This document shows, piece by piece, positions 52,112 to 60,586 of a stretch of 62,519 bases of DNA (within the stretch, counting starts at the first letter, position 1; the number at the start of each line of letters is the position of its first letter). Position numbers and translations under genes: made by a program. The notes below the pieces were generated by a model. It did no database searches. It was not told the DNA's origin and saw nothing but the letters and a program-made list of their open reading frames with translations. The stretch lies in contig NZ_JACMYK010000029.1 of the NCBI RefSeq assembly GCF_020889785.1, forward strand, positions 1 through 62,519, read 5' to 3'. The DNA comes from Bradyrhizobium acaciae (GTDB lineage: Bacteria > Pseudomonadota > Alphaproteobacteria > Rhizobiales > Xanthobacteraceae).

Positions 52112-53460
52112 TCGGCGGCCTCGACGGGCTGGTCCACGTCCTGCTTCATGTCCATGGTCATGAATTTGGCCCAGGCATGAAACTGGTTCCGCATCTGGCG
52201 CTCCGACGTGCCGTTGATGACGGCGGTGACGTCCGCCTCCTCGCCGCTCTCGTAGAGCCGGCGCAGATTGACCCACTGATTGCCGTTGGTCTTCAACCCT
52301 TCCTGGGCCCGTTCATACATTTCGAGATCGTCGTGCCCGACGATCGAGGTCGGTGCGTTGATGAAGCGGTTGTACATCAGCGCCCGCTCGTAGAGCTTGT
52401 CGGGCGCGCCGACCAGGCGATAGACCCAGCTCTCCACCAGCGTCCGGTCGACGGCGATCGGGATGAAATTGCGCAGGATCTGCACCGCGCCCTTGACCAT
52501 GATGTTCGGGAAATAGACGGTGTTGTGCCGGACCTCTCCCAGGATCTCGTGCGCCCGTTTCTCGCCATAGGCGGCAACCATCTGGCCGAGATAGCCCTCG
52601 ACGTCCGAATAGTTCGAATGGATGGAGTTGGCGACGCCGGTATGGCCATGGCCGTTGGGCCAGATCCGGATGCCGCTCTGTTCGTAGAACTCGTACGGGC
52701 TCATGAACGGCCCATAGAGTTGCACTGCCATCGGCGTCTCGGTGGAATTGCCCTGCTCGCGCTGCCAGACCTTGATGGCGGTGCCGGCCGAGCTCTCATG
52801 CGCGACCATGGGATGGCAGGTGTCGGTCTGGTTCTCGACCAGCATCTTCCAATTGCAGGTGTGCATGTAGCGGATCGGCACGGCCTCGACGGCGAGCTTC
52901 CCCTCCGGCGAGCGGTCGGCCATGTTGTCGATGGTCGAGAGGCTTTCACCGAAATAATCCTCGAAGGCGACACCGTTCTCGCTCAGCCGCGCGAAGATGA
53001 AATCGCGGTAGATGACGACATTCTTGATCTTCGACAGCCCGTCGCTCGCCTGCGTGTCCGTAAATCCGGTGCCCTCGTAGCCCTTCTTCAGCGGGATCGC
53101 GAGCAGCGAGCCGTCGGTCTTGAACGACCAGGCATGATAGGGACAGCGGAAGAACTTTCCGGTGTTGCCGCACGGCTCGGAGGCGATCTTGACGCCCTTG
53201 TGCGGACAGCGGTTGTAGAAGACGTGGATCGAGCCGTCGCTATGGCGGCTCGCCATGACCGGCTGCCGGCCGATATTGGCGGTGATGAAATCGCCTGGCT
53301 TCGACAGCTGGCTGGCATGGCCGACATAAATCCAGCTGTTGGGAAACAGATGCTCCATCTCGAGCTCGAAAACCTCGGGATCGACATAGACGTCGCGATG
53401 CACTTCGGCGTCGCGCACGAGCCCCGCGATCGCACGGGGATTCTTTCCGTATTTCGCCAT
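52108..53460 (-). CDS. Rieske aromatic-ring-hydroxylating oxygenase, alpha subunit
   Basis: 450 aa. Rieske [2Fe-2S] ligands Cys85-x-His87 (RCPHKG) and Cys106-x2-His109 (CPYHAW). The mononuclear iron site is ENQTDTCHPMVAHESS: Asp213 bridges the clusters in the family, His216 and His221 bind iron. Length and motifs fit the salicylate-5-hydroxylase / anthranilate / indole-acetate dioxygenase branch. It takes electrons from the reductase encoded just upstream. Substrate specificity is not readable; the neighbourhood suggests indole-3-acetate. Confidence 0.93.
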   Translation of the reverse strand: MAKYGKNPRAIAGLVRDAEVHRDVYVDPEVFELEMEHLFPNSWIYVGHASQLSKPGDFITANIGRQPVMASRHSDGSIHVFYNRCPHKGVKIASEPCGNTGKFFRCPYHAWSFKTDGSLLAIPLKKGYEGTGFTDTQASDGLSKIKNVVIYRDFIFARLSENGVAFEDYFGESLSTIDNMADRSPEGKLAVEAVPIRYMHTCNWKMLVENQTDTCHPMVAHESSAGTAIKVWQREQGNSTETPMAVQLYGPFMSPYEFYEQSGIRIWPNGHGHTGVANSIHSNYSDVEGYLGQMVAAYGEKRAHEILGEVRHNTVYFPNIMVKGAVQILRNFIPIAVDRTLVESWVYRLVGAPDKLYERALMYNRFINAPTSIVGHDDLEMYERAQEGLKTNGNQWVNLRRLYESGEEADVTAVINGTSERQMRNQFHAWAKFMTMDMKQDVDQPVEAAE

Positions 53461-53478
53461 GGCGCCTCTTGCCTCCTC

Positions 53479-54438
53479 TCAGAGATCCAACACCAGCCGT
53501 TCCGACTTCGCACGCGACACGCAGATCTGCATGACCTTGTTGGATGCCTTCTCGTCGTCGCTGAGAATGACGTCACGATGATCGGGCAGGCCTGCGATCA
53601 CCCCGCACTGGCAGATGCCGCAATCGCCGCGCTGGCAATCGTAGAGCACGTCGAGGCCCGCCGCTTCCAGCGCCTGAATGATGCTCTGATCGGTCGCGAC
53701 CGTGATGACCTGCCCGGTCGACTTGAGCTCGACCTCGAACGGCTGGTTGGGGGAACTGGGCTGCTCCGCCTTGAACAGCTCGAAATGGATGCGCTCTGCC
53801 GGAATGCCCTTGGCGAGCGCCGCTGATTTCACCGCGTCGATCATGCCGGCCGGGCCGCAGACATAGACGTGCGCATCCGCAGGCGCATCAGAGAGCGCTG
53901 CCGCGATATCGAGGCGAGACTCATCGCTGTCGTAGTGAACCGCGAGGCCCTCCGAACAGATCGCCTGCAACTGCGGCAGGAATCCCAGCAGCCCCGGCAT
54001 TCGCCCGGCATAGTGCAGGCGATAGGGAATTCCCTGCGCCTTCAGCTCCGCGGCCATCGACAGGATCGGCGTGACGCCGATGCCGCCGGCAAACAGCAGC
54101 GCGGGCGCTGTGCCCTCATGAAGACCGAAATTGTTGACCGGCGTGGTCGCCCTCACGACGTCGCCGACCTGAAGCGCGTGGATGAACTGCGAGCCACCGG
54201 TCGACGCCTCCTCGCGCAGCACCCCCAACGCCACCGTGCCGTCGGGCAGGTCCGGCAACGCCATCAGGGAGTACGGCCGGTCTCCCCCGTTCGGCAGCAG
54301 CACGCGAATATGCGCGCCCGCTTGCCATTGTGGCACGGCGCCGCCCTCCACGTCGAACACGACGCTGCGAACGACCGACGTCTCCGCAACGACCGACTGC
54401 ACCTTGAGCTTAAGCGGATGCGCGTCCATTTCGGGCAT
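53479..54438 (-). CDS. Oxygenase reductase, phthalate-dioxygenase-reductase type (FMN, NADH, plant-type 2Fe-2S)
   Basis: 319 aa. Flavin domain with RPYSLMALPDLP, NAD domain with ALLFAGGIGVTPILSMA and VYVCGPAGMIDAV, and a C-terminal [2Fe-2S] domain with CQRGDCGICQC...C. This order (flavin-NAD-ferredoxin) is the VanB/PDR type that serves two-component Rieske oxygenases. Start 54438 or 54429. No SD is visible; a TATAAT lies only six bases upstream, so a leaderless transcript is possible. First gene of the oxygenase-ligase-SDR operon. Confidence 0.92.
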   Translation of the reverse strand: MPEMDAHPLKLKVQSVVAETSVVRSVVFDVEGGAVPQWQAGAHIRVLLPNGGDRPYSLMALPDLPDGTVALGVLREEASTGGSQFIHALQVGDVVRATTPVNNFGLHEGTAPALLFAGGIGVTPILSMAAELKAQGIPYRLHYAGRMPGLLGFLPQLQAICSEGLAVHYDSDESRLDIAAALSDAPADAHVYVCGPAGMIDAVKSAALAKGIPAERIHFELFKAEQPSSPNQPFEVELKSTGQVITVATDQSIIQALEAAGLDVLYDCQRGDCGICQCGVIAGLPDHRDVILSDDEKASNKVMQICVSRAKSERLVLDL

Positions 54439-54440
54439 CT

Positions 54441-54490
54441 CATATTATATGAATTTGCATATTTTTATACATGTAATAATTCCCTGTCAA
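54441..54490 (-). promoter_or_regulatory. Promoter and operator region of the Rieske operon
   Basis: On the minus strand TTGACA (54485-54490) is followed after 15 bases by TATAAA, with TTACATGTA (54468-54476) between them. Further on lie TATGC and the palindrome CATATAATATG (54441-54451), which includes a consensus TATAAT. The TTACATGTA...TATGC arrangement also occurs at iorA (44496-44513), suggesting one regulator for both. Confidence 0.65.
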
Positions 54491-54704
54491 TCGCCGACGT
54501 GGCGGCAGGAAGCGGGTGCGTCAAGGCTCATGGGACCGGTCGATGCCGAAAGGTCGGTGGCCTGCGACCGCCACCATGGCGCGTGACCTGCATGATTGTG
54601 AGGCCGAACGGGATACGAAATGCAGCGTGTCCAGCGCGCCGCGCGAGCTCGTTTGATCACCGGTCGGCCGGCGCCGGGCGCCCCGGGGCTCAGGGCATGG
54701 CGAC
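54491..54704. other. Gap with short tandem repeat
   Basis: No gene recognised. CTCAGGGCATGGCG occurs twice in tandem at about 54690-54717, running into the end of the small ORF that follows. Confidence 0.4.
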
Positions 54705-54794
54705 TCAGGGCATGGCGCCAAACCAGATCACGAGCGCGAACATCACCAACAGGACGACGGTGATGATCGCTTCGCTCGTGGGTATTCGCTTCAT
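54705..54794 (-). CDS. 29-aa single-pass membrane peptide
   Basis: MKRIPTSEAIITVVLLVMFALVIWFGAMP-type peptide: two basic residues, then one helix (about residues 9-26). GGAGG lies six bases before the ATG, which is good evidence for translation. Similar tiny proteins are often regulatory subunits of membrane complexes or stress-linked. No homologue recognised by eye. Confidence 0.55.
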   Translation of the reverse strand: MKRIPTSEAIITVVLLVMFALVIWFGAMP

Positions 54795-55129
54795 GGGCCG
54801 CCTCCGCACGCGGGAGCGGGACGCTGCGACGGGGCGGTGGTTCACATCAGCACAACACCGCCCGCTTGAAATGCACGCGGACGGCGTCGGCTCTAGCCCC
54901 AGGAAGGAAATGCAAAATCCCGGTAGCAATTACGTCTACACGTCGAGGCAGAAAGTTCACGTGACGATTGGCATACCCCAAAGGGTGTAGCACCACCGAC
55001 CGCAAAGGACGCCATCGAGGCCCCTCCTTGGGGCACCCTCGGCTCCATCACGAGTTCACCATGACGATCTCACCACGACCATGGGCCACGCGGCGTGGCG
55101 CCGGCAGCGCCTGTCGTCCGGCACCGCCG

Positions 55130-55279
55130 TTAGCGCCAAGACCCGTCCGGCCCAAGGGGTAAAGTCGGATGGTCGCGATTGTCCTTGTCGGGCTTGACCT
55201 TGAACCCCTGTCGAAACGCGAACCAGATAAAGCCGCCCAGTGCGGCCACACAAATCGGCGCGAGAATCCAGTCGGGCAT
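55130..55279 (-). CDS. 49-aa single-pass membrane protein
   Basis: Starts MPDWILAPICVAALGGFIWF (one helix, about residues 4-22), followed by a charged tail with KVKPDKDNRDHPTLPLG. GGAGG lies eight bases before the ATG. Conserved-looking small membrane protein of unknown role; orientation suggests N-out, tail in the cytosol. Confidence 0.6.
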   Translation of the reverse strand: MPDWILAPICVAALGGFIWFAFRQGFKVKPDKDNRDHPTLPLGPDGSWR

Positions 55280-55697
55280 GTCGTGGTCCTCCAGTCTACC
55301 GACAGTTTGGTCGCCGCTACCTTCGGCCGAGTTCAATACGGATGTCGCTCGCCATTGCAGCGCGCTCCCTCCTGCGCCAACAGGAAAAATGACGGCTGGT
55401 GCCCCATCGACACGCAGCGGGATCGTACCCAATTTGTATCCGGATGCTGCCGTGCCCCGTTTCGGGTCTTGGTGCGCCCTGCTATTAGGTCAATGGTCCT
55501 GCCCGATAGCCTCTCGTTCCGAAGTTTGCCTGGTCCCCTCTCCTCACCATCGTGCGGCCATGCTTTGGTCAAAACTGCGTTGAGTGCTTGGCGGGAACCA
55601 TCGACGTCATGACAATGCGATTCGCCGCTTTTGGTGACACTGGATCAGGGGACAGGTCGCCACCGTATTCTTGAGATGCCCACTGCAAAGGCTTGGG
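55280..55697. other. Intergenic region upstream of the hybrid kinase
   Basis: About 420 bases. Open frames here are shadows without SD or family signal. It must contain promoters for the 49-aa protein (minus) and the kinase (plus); I see no strong motif. Confidence 0.5.
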
Positions 55698-58301
55698 ATG
55701 GAAAGGGCAAGGTTCGACAAGGCCGGGATTTTCGCTCTTGGCGACGCTCGGAGCATTGCGACCTACTCGGCCGAAATCTTGATAGTTGCCGCGATTTGTG
55801 GCGGCCTTGCTGAATCCGCGCGATTGCTTCCGGCGATAAATCCGACCGGGACGACGCTATGGCCGCCAACCGGGCTTGCGCTCGCGCTGGTCCTGCTGCG
55901 CGGTTACCGGATCTGGCCGGCGATCCTGGTGGGAGCCGTCTCTCCCTACCTCATGGCCGACCGATCGTTCCTGGAGTTTGGCGCCGCCGGGATCGGCAGC
56001 CTCCTTGCTGCATTTGCCGGGACACAGCTGATCGACCGCTGGTCGAACAGTCGCGAGACGTTTGCCACGCCTTCCGGCGTCGCAAAATTTGCGGTCATTT
56101 CCTTTGCGCCGACCACGATCATCAGTTCAACCATCGCCCTGGCCGGCTTCGCGCTCGCCAACGAATCGAGCATTGCCGAGTCCATCGTCGCCGGGGTGAC
56201 CTGGTGGCTTGCGGACGCTGCCGCGGCGCTGGTGATCGCTCCGCTCATCGTGCTCTGGGCGGCGATGCCCTTACGCATTCCTTCCACATGGAAGCTGCTG
56301 GAATCGATCGCTGTCCCCGCTCTCGCTGCGATCATCGGGATCGTTGCATACAGCCCGCTCATCGGTACCGACCTCGTCAGCACTGACCTCGACGTGTTGC
56401 TGCCGCATCGGAGCCTTCTGGGCTTTCTGGTTCTACTACCCTTGATCTGGGCCGGCCTGCGCGGCGATCGATGCACAGTGTCGACGGCTGCGTTCATTTT
56501 TGTCGGAATGGCCGTGTGGGGCTTCTCGGTGGGGAATGATCCATTTCCGAAACTGGATCCGAATGGCGCACTGTTATCCTTGTTCGTGCTTTCGATCATC
56601 GTATCGGCACCTCCTCTTGCCCTGGCAGCGGCAATTGCGACGCACCAGAGCACGGAAGTCCATCTACTTTCTGTTCAGGACCAACTGAACGGTCAACTTG
56701 AACGGAAATCCTTGGCGCTCGACAGTATCAGGCGGCACTTCCAGACCCTTATCGAAGGCGTCGTCGATTATGCAATTTTTGCGCTTGATCGAGAAGGACA
56801 CGTTACGAGCTGGAATAGTACCGCTCAAAAAATCATCGGCTACACCTCGGAAGAAATCATCGGCAAGCATTTTGGAATATTGTACCGGCCGGATGAGCGA
56901 CGCGCGGGTTCACCAGCACACGCGCTGGAGACTGCAATCGAAAGAGGCAGGTACGACGTCGAGGGTTGGCGCATCAGAAAGAACGGTACGCCGTTCTTCA
57001 TCACGGGCTCGGTCTCATCGAGCCATGACGACGCAGGAAATCTGATCGGCTTCATCAGTATTCTGCGGGACGCAACCGAGCGACGCGACGCGGAGGAGAA
57101 GCTGGTTCAGGCGCGCGAACAGCTCGCGATGTCGCAGAAAATGGAGGCAATCGGCAAGCTGACAGGCGGCATTGCACACGACTTCAACAATCTGTTGATG
57201 ATCATCGGAGGCAGTGCCCAGATCTTCACGCGCCTGCTCGATCCAAAATTGCCCAAGGCAATCGAAGCCATCCAGACCGCGGCTAAACGCGGCGAGAGCC
57301 TCACACGCCAATTGCTGACCTTCTCTCGTCATCAGCATCTCAGCCCGACGGTCGTCGATCTGAATGCGTCCATCAAGAACATGCGGACCATGATCGAGAG
57401 CTCACTGCGCGGGAACATCGTGTACAACGAGAACGTCGGTGAGGGTGTCGCGTCGGTCAAGGTGGACCTCGCCGAGCTGGAACTTGCGATCGTCAACATC
57501 GCCGTCAATGCGCGCGATGCGATGCCGAGCGGCGGCACGTTCACCTTGTCCGTCCATGCGGTGACCGCGAATCAGGAAACCGGCGGCGATCGCCGTGCAC
57601 AGGCCTTCTTTGCGATAGCGCTTGGCGATACCGGCACGGGTATTCCGCCACATCTTCTGTCCAAGATGTTCGATCCGTTTTTCACGACCAAGGAGGTCGG
57701 CAAAGGGACCGGGCTCGGCCTGTCCCAGGTCTATGGTTTTGCCCACCAGGCGGGTGGAACGGTGACGGCAGACAGCAAGGTTGGACAAGGAACGACGATT
57801 ACAATCTACTTGCCGTCCAGTGCAGACGAGCAAACCGCCACTAAAGACCTCGCCGCTGCCAGGGCAAGACCGAAGCAGCCGCAGCGGCAGACGGTTCTCG
57901 TTGTCGACGACAGCCCAGAAGTGGCGGATGTGACATCATCGCTGTTCGAGCATCTGGGTTATGAAACGATCTATCGGGATTCCGCCGAAGCGGCGCTGAA
58001 ACTGCTCGATGCCGGCACGAGGATCGATCTCGTCTTCAGCGATATCGTCATGCCGGGAACGATCGACGGCGTCGGGCTCGCGAGAGAAGTGCGGTCGCGC
58101 TACCCGGGTTTGCCGATCGCCCTGACGACCGGTTACAGCGATGCTGCAAATGCGGCACCGGCAAATCTGAAGATACTCCGCAAGCCGTTCGATACCGAGG
58201 CACTGAGAGATTTCATCCAGGATCTTGCGCCCCCGAGATCAGCGCGATCATCCGTCGTACCTTTGGCGTCAAACACGACCGACGCGCTGCGCAGACATTG
58301 A
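55698..58301 (+). CDS. Hybrid sensor histidine kinase: MASE1 membrane sensor, PAS, kinase, receiver
   Basis: 867 aa from ATG 55698 (AAAGG six bases upstream; a TTG at 55671 is less likely). About eight helices of a MASE1 domain (residues 20-310, with [20 protein letters not shown]) lead to a short coiled coil and a PAS domain (about 345-455, [20 protein letters not shown]). The kinase has phosphoacceptor [11 protein letters not shown] (His near 493), N-box [14 protein letters not shown] and G-boxes DTGTGIPP and [14 protein letters not shown] receiver domain follows with phospho-Asp near 781 ([10 protein letters not shown]). No DNA-binding response regulator is adjacent, so output goes to a separate partner. 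Confidence 0.93.
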   Translation: MERARFDKAGIFALGDARSIATYSAEILIVAAICGGLAESARLLPAINPTGTTLWPPTGLALALVLLRGYRIWPAILVGAVSPYLMADRSFLEFGAAGIGSLLAAFAGTQLIDRWSNSRETFATPSGVAKFAVISFAPTTIISSTIALAGFALANESSIAESIVAGVTWWLADAAAALVIAPLIVLWAAMPLRIPSTWKLLESIAVPALAAIIGIVAYSPLIGTDLVSTDLDVLLPHRSLLGFLVLLPLIWAGLRGDRCTVSTAAFIFVGMAVWGFSVGNDPFPKLDPNGALLSLFVLSIIVSAPPLALAAAIATHQSTEVHLLSVQDQLNGQLERKSLALDSIRRHFQTLIEGVVDYAIFALDREGHVTSWNSTAQKIIGYTSEEIIGKHFGILYRPDERRAGSPAHALETAIERGRYDVEGWRIRKNGTPFFITGSVSSSHDDAGNLIGFISILRDATERRDAEEKLVQAREQLAMSQKMEAIGKLTGGIAHDFNNLLMIIGGSAQIFTRLLDPKLPKAIEAIQTAAKRGESLTRQLLTFSRHQHLSPTVVDLNASIKNMRTMIESSLRGNIVYNENVGEGVASVKVDLAELELAIVNIAVNARDAMPSGGTFTLSVHAVTANQETGGDRRAQAFFAIALGDTGTGIPPHLLSKMFDPFFTTKEVGKGTGLGLSQVYGFAHQAGGTVTADSKVGQGTTITIYLPSSADEQTATKDLAAARARPKQPQRQTVLVVDDSPEVADVTSSLFEHLGYETIYRDSAEAALKLLDAGTRIDLVFSDIVMPGTIDGVGLAREVRSRYPGLPIALTTGYSDAANAAPANLKILRKPFDTEALRDFIQDLAPPRSARSSVVPLASNTTDALRRH

Positions 58302-58566
58302 CCGATCGCCATCACGGGGACTGCTCGGCCGTGCCGACGCAGTGATCGAGCAGGCCTCCCGCGTCGCACATGCGCGAGTCCGGTTCCGGCCTGACCCGCT
58401 GGGTGCACGGTCTCGCAAGTTGAGCTACTCGGCGCCGTGCGCACTCAATAAATCATGACCTTCTTGTCGTGTGTCGTGCGAGACAGCATCCATTGCCCGG
58501 AGGAGCGGTTCGGTAGGTTCAGGTTTGCGGCGGGCGGCAGCCAGGGTCTATCGAGCCGAACCACCG
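58302..58566. other. Convergent gap
   Basis: 265 bases between the kinase stop and the stop of the CNBD protein. No gene or clear terminator hairpin seen. Confidence 0.4.
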
Positions 58567-59373
58567 TCAGTTCGCCGAGCCCGTCTGCACCGCGATCTTG
58601 TTCTGCGCTATGATGGCTTCGGCCCGCGCGAGATTTTCCAGCAGGCGCTGGCTGGTCAAGACAAGGAAGTAGTAGCCGAATTGCGGGTTCTGGAAGTAGA
58701 TCTCGAGCAACTTTTCATAGGTGATGGTTAGAACGTGGCCATCCTCGATACATTCGATCGTCGCGGTCCGGCGGTTGTCGGGCGTGAGGAAGCCGAGTTC
58801 ACCCATCAGGCGGCCCGGCGGAACATCGACGTCGATTTCGACGACCCGGAATCTGCCGGTAACAGTCAGCAGCATTTCGTTGGCCGCGTCACCTTTCTTC
58901 ATCAAGATGTCGCCCTTGCGATACTTGCGCTGGGTCATGAACGGCTTGAGCCACTCCATCGACATGTCGCCCTGCGTTGCGGCGCGCGCCTTCTTCACGA
59001 GAGCGAGCATTTGACGAAGGCGATAGGCGTTTATGGGAACCATCAAGAGATAAAGAAGAAACGTCGTAACGGCTCCAGTGAGCGCACCGAAGATGGCGAA
59101 GAATACGCAACCGATCATGTTGGCGACCCGAAGCGGCACCATGGTCTGCGTCAGCAGGGTAGCGACAAAGAAGATCGCGCCAACCAGGGCGAACATGTTT
59201 GCCAGGGTGATGTTGTGCAGAAAGATTTCCAGCAAGCGGCTGAAAATGGCGTCCCAGGTCACGTCATTGGGATCGAGACCCATCTGAAGCAGAATCTTAG
59301 CGAACCTGAGGTTATTGGTTGCTGCATCTAGAATGCGATCCAGCATGCTGGACGCGTCTGCGCTGAGTATCAT
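58567..59373 (-). CDS. Popeye-like membrane protein with cyclic-nucleotide-binding domain
   Basis: 268 aa. The N-terminus is amphipathic; two or three helices follow (ITLANMFALVGAIFFVATLL and NMIGCVFFAIFGALTGAV). Residues about 145-245 form a cNMP-binding domain: FMTQRKYRKGDILMKKGD and the phosphate-binding cassette GELGFLTPDNRRTATI, which keeps the Arg and Thr-Ala-Thr needed for cAMP or cGMP contact. The layout recalls eukaryotic Popeye (POPDC) proteins. No effector domain follows, so it may be a membrane cAMP sensor. No SD is seen upstream of the ATG, so the start is uncertain. Confidence 0.82.
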   Translation of the reverse strand: MILSADASSMLDRILDAATNNLRFAKILLQMGLDPNDVTWDAIFSRLLEIFLHNITLANMFALVGAIFFVATLLTQTMVPLRVANMIGCVFFAIFGALTGAVTTFLLYLLMVPINAYRLRQMLALVKKARAATQGDMSMEWLKPFMTQRKYRKGDILMKKGDAANEMLLTVTGRFRVVEIDVDVPPGRLMGELGFLTPDNRRTATIECIEDGHVLTITYEKLLEIYFQNPQFGYYFLVLTSQRLLENLARAEAIIAQNKIAVQTGSAN

Positions 59374-59905
59374 TTGATTTCGCCAAAGTGCTGTGTAAGC
59401 CGATACCGATAGCGGCTATTCCGGATGAAACCATTGCGCTCGTCAACTCAAACCAAAGACTCGGCGAGGGCGAGATAGAGCACAAATAGGGGAATGAAGC
59501 GACCATCGGCCGCTCCGCAGGCGAGCCTCCTTCCTGCGCCGCCGGAATCATCGCATGCGCCGGGAGCGCGAGAACGGAGCCGATCGCCAGCGCTCGGGCA
59601 AAGACCGCTTCCAGCACATCGTTGCCGCCAATGAAGCCTTCGCCAATCGCCGCGGCTGGGATGCTGGCGTGAACCTAGAAGCGCTTTCCCGCATCACGAT
59701 CGCCGCGCAGCAGCCGTGATGCCGAAGGGACAGTGGTCCTCAACTGCGGCAATGGCTCACGATCTTCACGATGACGACGTGGCAAAGCCGGATACGCAAA
59801 TGAAGCGCATCAAGCGTCGAGCTCAACAAGCGAACGTTTGTCAGAACGAGAAAGCGCGACTTGTCGGAATGAAACTCTCCTGACGCGCTAAGCTATTGAA
59901 ATCAT
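59374..59905. other. Gene-poor region between the CNBD gene and tRNA-Gly
   Basis: 530 bases. A plus-strand frame 59555-59719 encodes a 54-aa peptide ending in FQHIVAANEAFANRRGWD..., which looks protein-like but has no SD; it may be the tail of a lost gene. A minus-strand frame at 59312-59617 starts with a signal-peptide-like stretch but overlaps the CNBD gene. Neither is called as a gene. Confidence 0.5.
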
Positions 59906-59979
59906 TGGAGCGGGTGAAGGGAATCGAACCCTCGTATTCAGCTTGGAAGGCTGCTGCTCTACCATTGAGCTACACCCGC
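59906..59979 (-). tRNA. tRNA-Gly (anticodon TCC)
   Basis: The minus strand folds into a standard cloverleaf: acceptor GCGGGTG pairing with CACCCGC, D-arm TAGCTCAATGGTAGAGC, anticodon loop CTTCCAA with TCC at 59945-59947, and T-arm GGGTTCGATTCCC. The discriminator and CCA are encoded (TGG at 59906-59908 on the plus strand). Confidence 0.95.
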
Positions 59980-60109
59980 GTCGAACGATCCCCTAACACG
60001 GCCGGACGGCCGTCTCAACTGCCTCGGCGGATGGCTTTGTTGTCCGGTAAACGCAGATATTTCGGCGCGATCCGCCCGGTTCCTGGTGCGGACGGGCCGG
60101 CTGGCGGCC

Positions 60110-60138
60110 TTAACAGCGGCGGATTCGCCACCTATATT
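60110..60138 (+). promoter_or_regulatory. Promoter of a short transcription unit
   Basis: TTAACA (60110-60115), 17-base spacer, TATATT (60133-60138). It would start an RNA near 60145 that ends at the terminator 60284-60316. Confidence 0.6.
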
Positions 60139-60172
60139 GCTGGTCCCATCAACAAAGAAAGGAGGTGATCTA

Positions 60173-60217
60173 GTGTCTTGTCTCAAGCGCTGTCACCTCG
60201 CTGGGATCGCCCGCTAG
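60173..60217 (+). CDS. 14-codon leader-type ORF
   Basis: GTG start seven bases after GGAGG; the peptide reads MSCLKRCHLAGIAR. Two Cys and three Arg or Lys codons in 14. The start lies in the loop of the hairpin described for the RNA. Translation is not proven; the very strong SD is the only evidence. Confidence 0.4.
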   Translation: MSCLKRCHLAGIAR

Positions 60218-60283
60218 GCCCTGAGCAATCAGCCTGGCATCGGGGCGCTCTCAGCCCTGGACCAGCGAGACATCAATATCGGG

Positions 60284-60316
60284 GGCGCGGCGGAAGCGAT
60301 TCCGCCGCGCCTTTTT
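60284..60316 (+). terminator. Intrinsic terminator
   Basis: Perfect 12-bp stem (GGCGCGGCGGAA, loop GCGA, TTCCGCCGCGCC) followed by TTTTT. Ends the short transcription unit. Confidence 0.9.
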
Positions 60317-60486
60317 GCGGTCGAGCCGCGAAGTTCGCCGCCGCCCTGCCCGCCCGATTCACGCGTTCAAGCCTGCCGGGCGGAATCCGGTTTCCGCACG
60401 GCTACGGGGGATACCTTGTCGCAGCCTCAAATCGATCCGATCCGCTACACATGAAATGTCGGCGCGGGCCACCGCGAGACGTCTTA

Positions 60487-60535
60487 GGGCATGATCCGGA
60501 AAAGCGCGAAGCGCTCCTCCGGAAAGATCAAGCTC
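60487..60535. repeat. Bradyrhizobium-type intergenic palindromic repeat
   Basis: A degenerate copy of the GGGCATGATCCGGAAAAG family, with inner hairpin AGCGC-GAA-GCGCT (60503-60515) and outer GATC arms. I recall it as common between genes in Bradyrhizobium and relatives. It lies in the 270-base gap before the YCII gene, which holds nothing else I recognise. Confidence 0.7.
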
Positions 60536-60586
60536 GAACATCATCGCGTTCAGCGCCTGCCGCATCAGAAACGAGGAGCTCAATAG

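Larger units (their letters stand above)
60145..60316 (+). ncRNA. Predicted short RNA of about 170 nt with strong SD, hairpin and terminator
   Basis: The region between the promoter and the intrinsic terminator contains AGAAAGGAGGTGATC (60156-60170), complementary to the 3' tail of 16S rRNA over 15 bases. It can pair in part (GAGGTGA 60162-60168 with TCACCTC 60193-60199), so the SD and start codon would sit in a hairpin. Consistent with a regulatory small RNA, a leader-peptide RNA, or an RNA switch. The 5' and 3' ends are predictions. Confidence 0.45.

Noticed and set aside
42090..53460. Simple salicylate or 3-hydroxybenzoate to gentisate pathway explaining the whole island
   Set aside because: It would account for the Rieske, ligase, thioesterase and dioxygenase genes but not for the isatin-hydrolase-like cyclase, the DUF35/thiolase pair or IorAB; kept as the main alternative, not the preferred model.
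52177..53826. 549-codon plus-strand frame over the Rieske genes
   Set aside because: Antisense shadow; the minus strand has exact Rieske ligands and operon coupling.
59312..59617. Minus-strand 101-aa frame with signal-peptide-like start
   Set aside because: Overlaps the N-terminus of the CNBD gene by about 60 bases, has no SD and a low-complexity tail.
60156..60170. Remnant of a 16S rRNA 3' end on the minus strand
   Set aside because: Only 15 bases match and flanking bases do not continue as rRNA; correct spacing to a GTG and a promoter upstream favour an SD.
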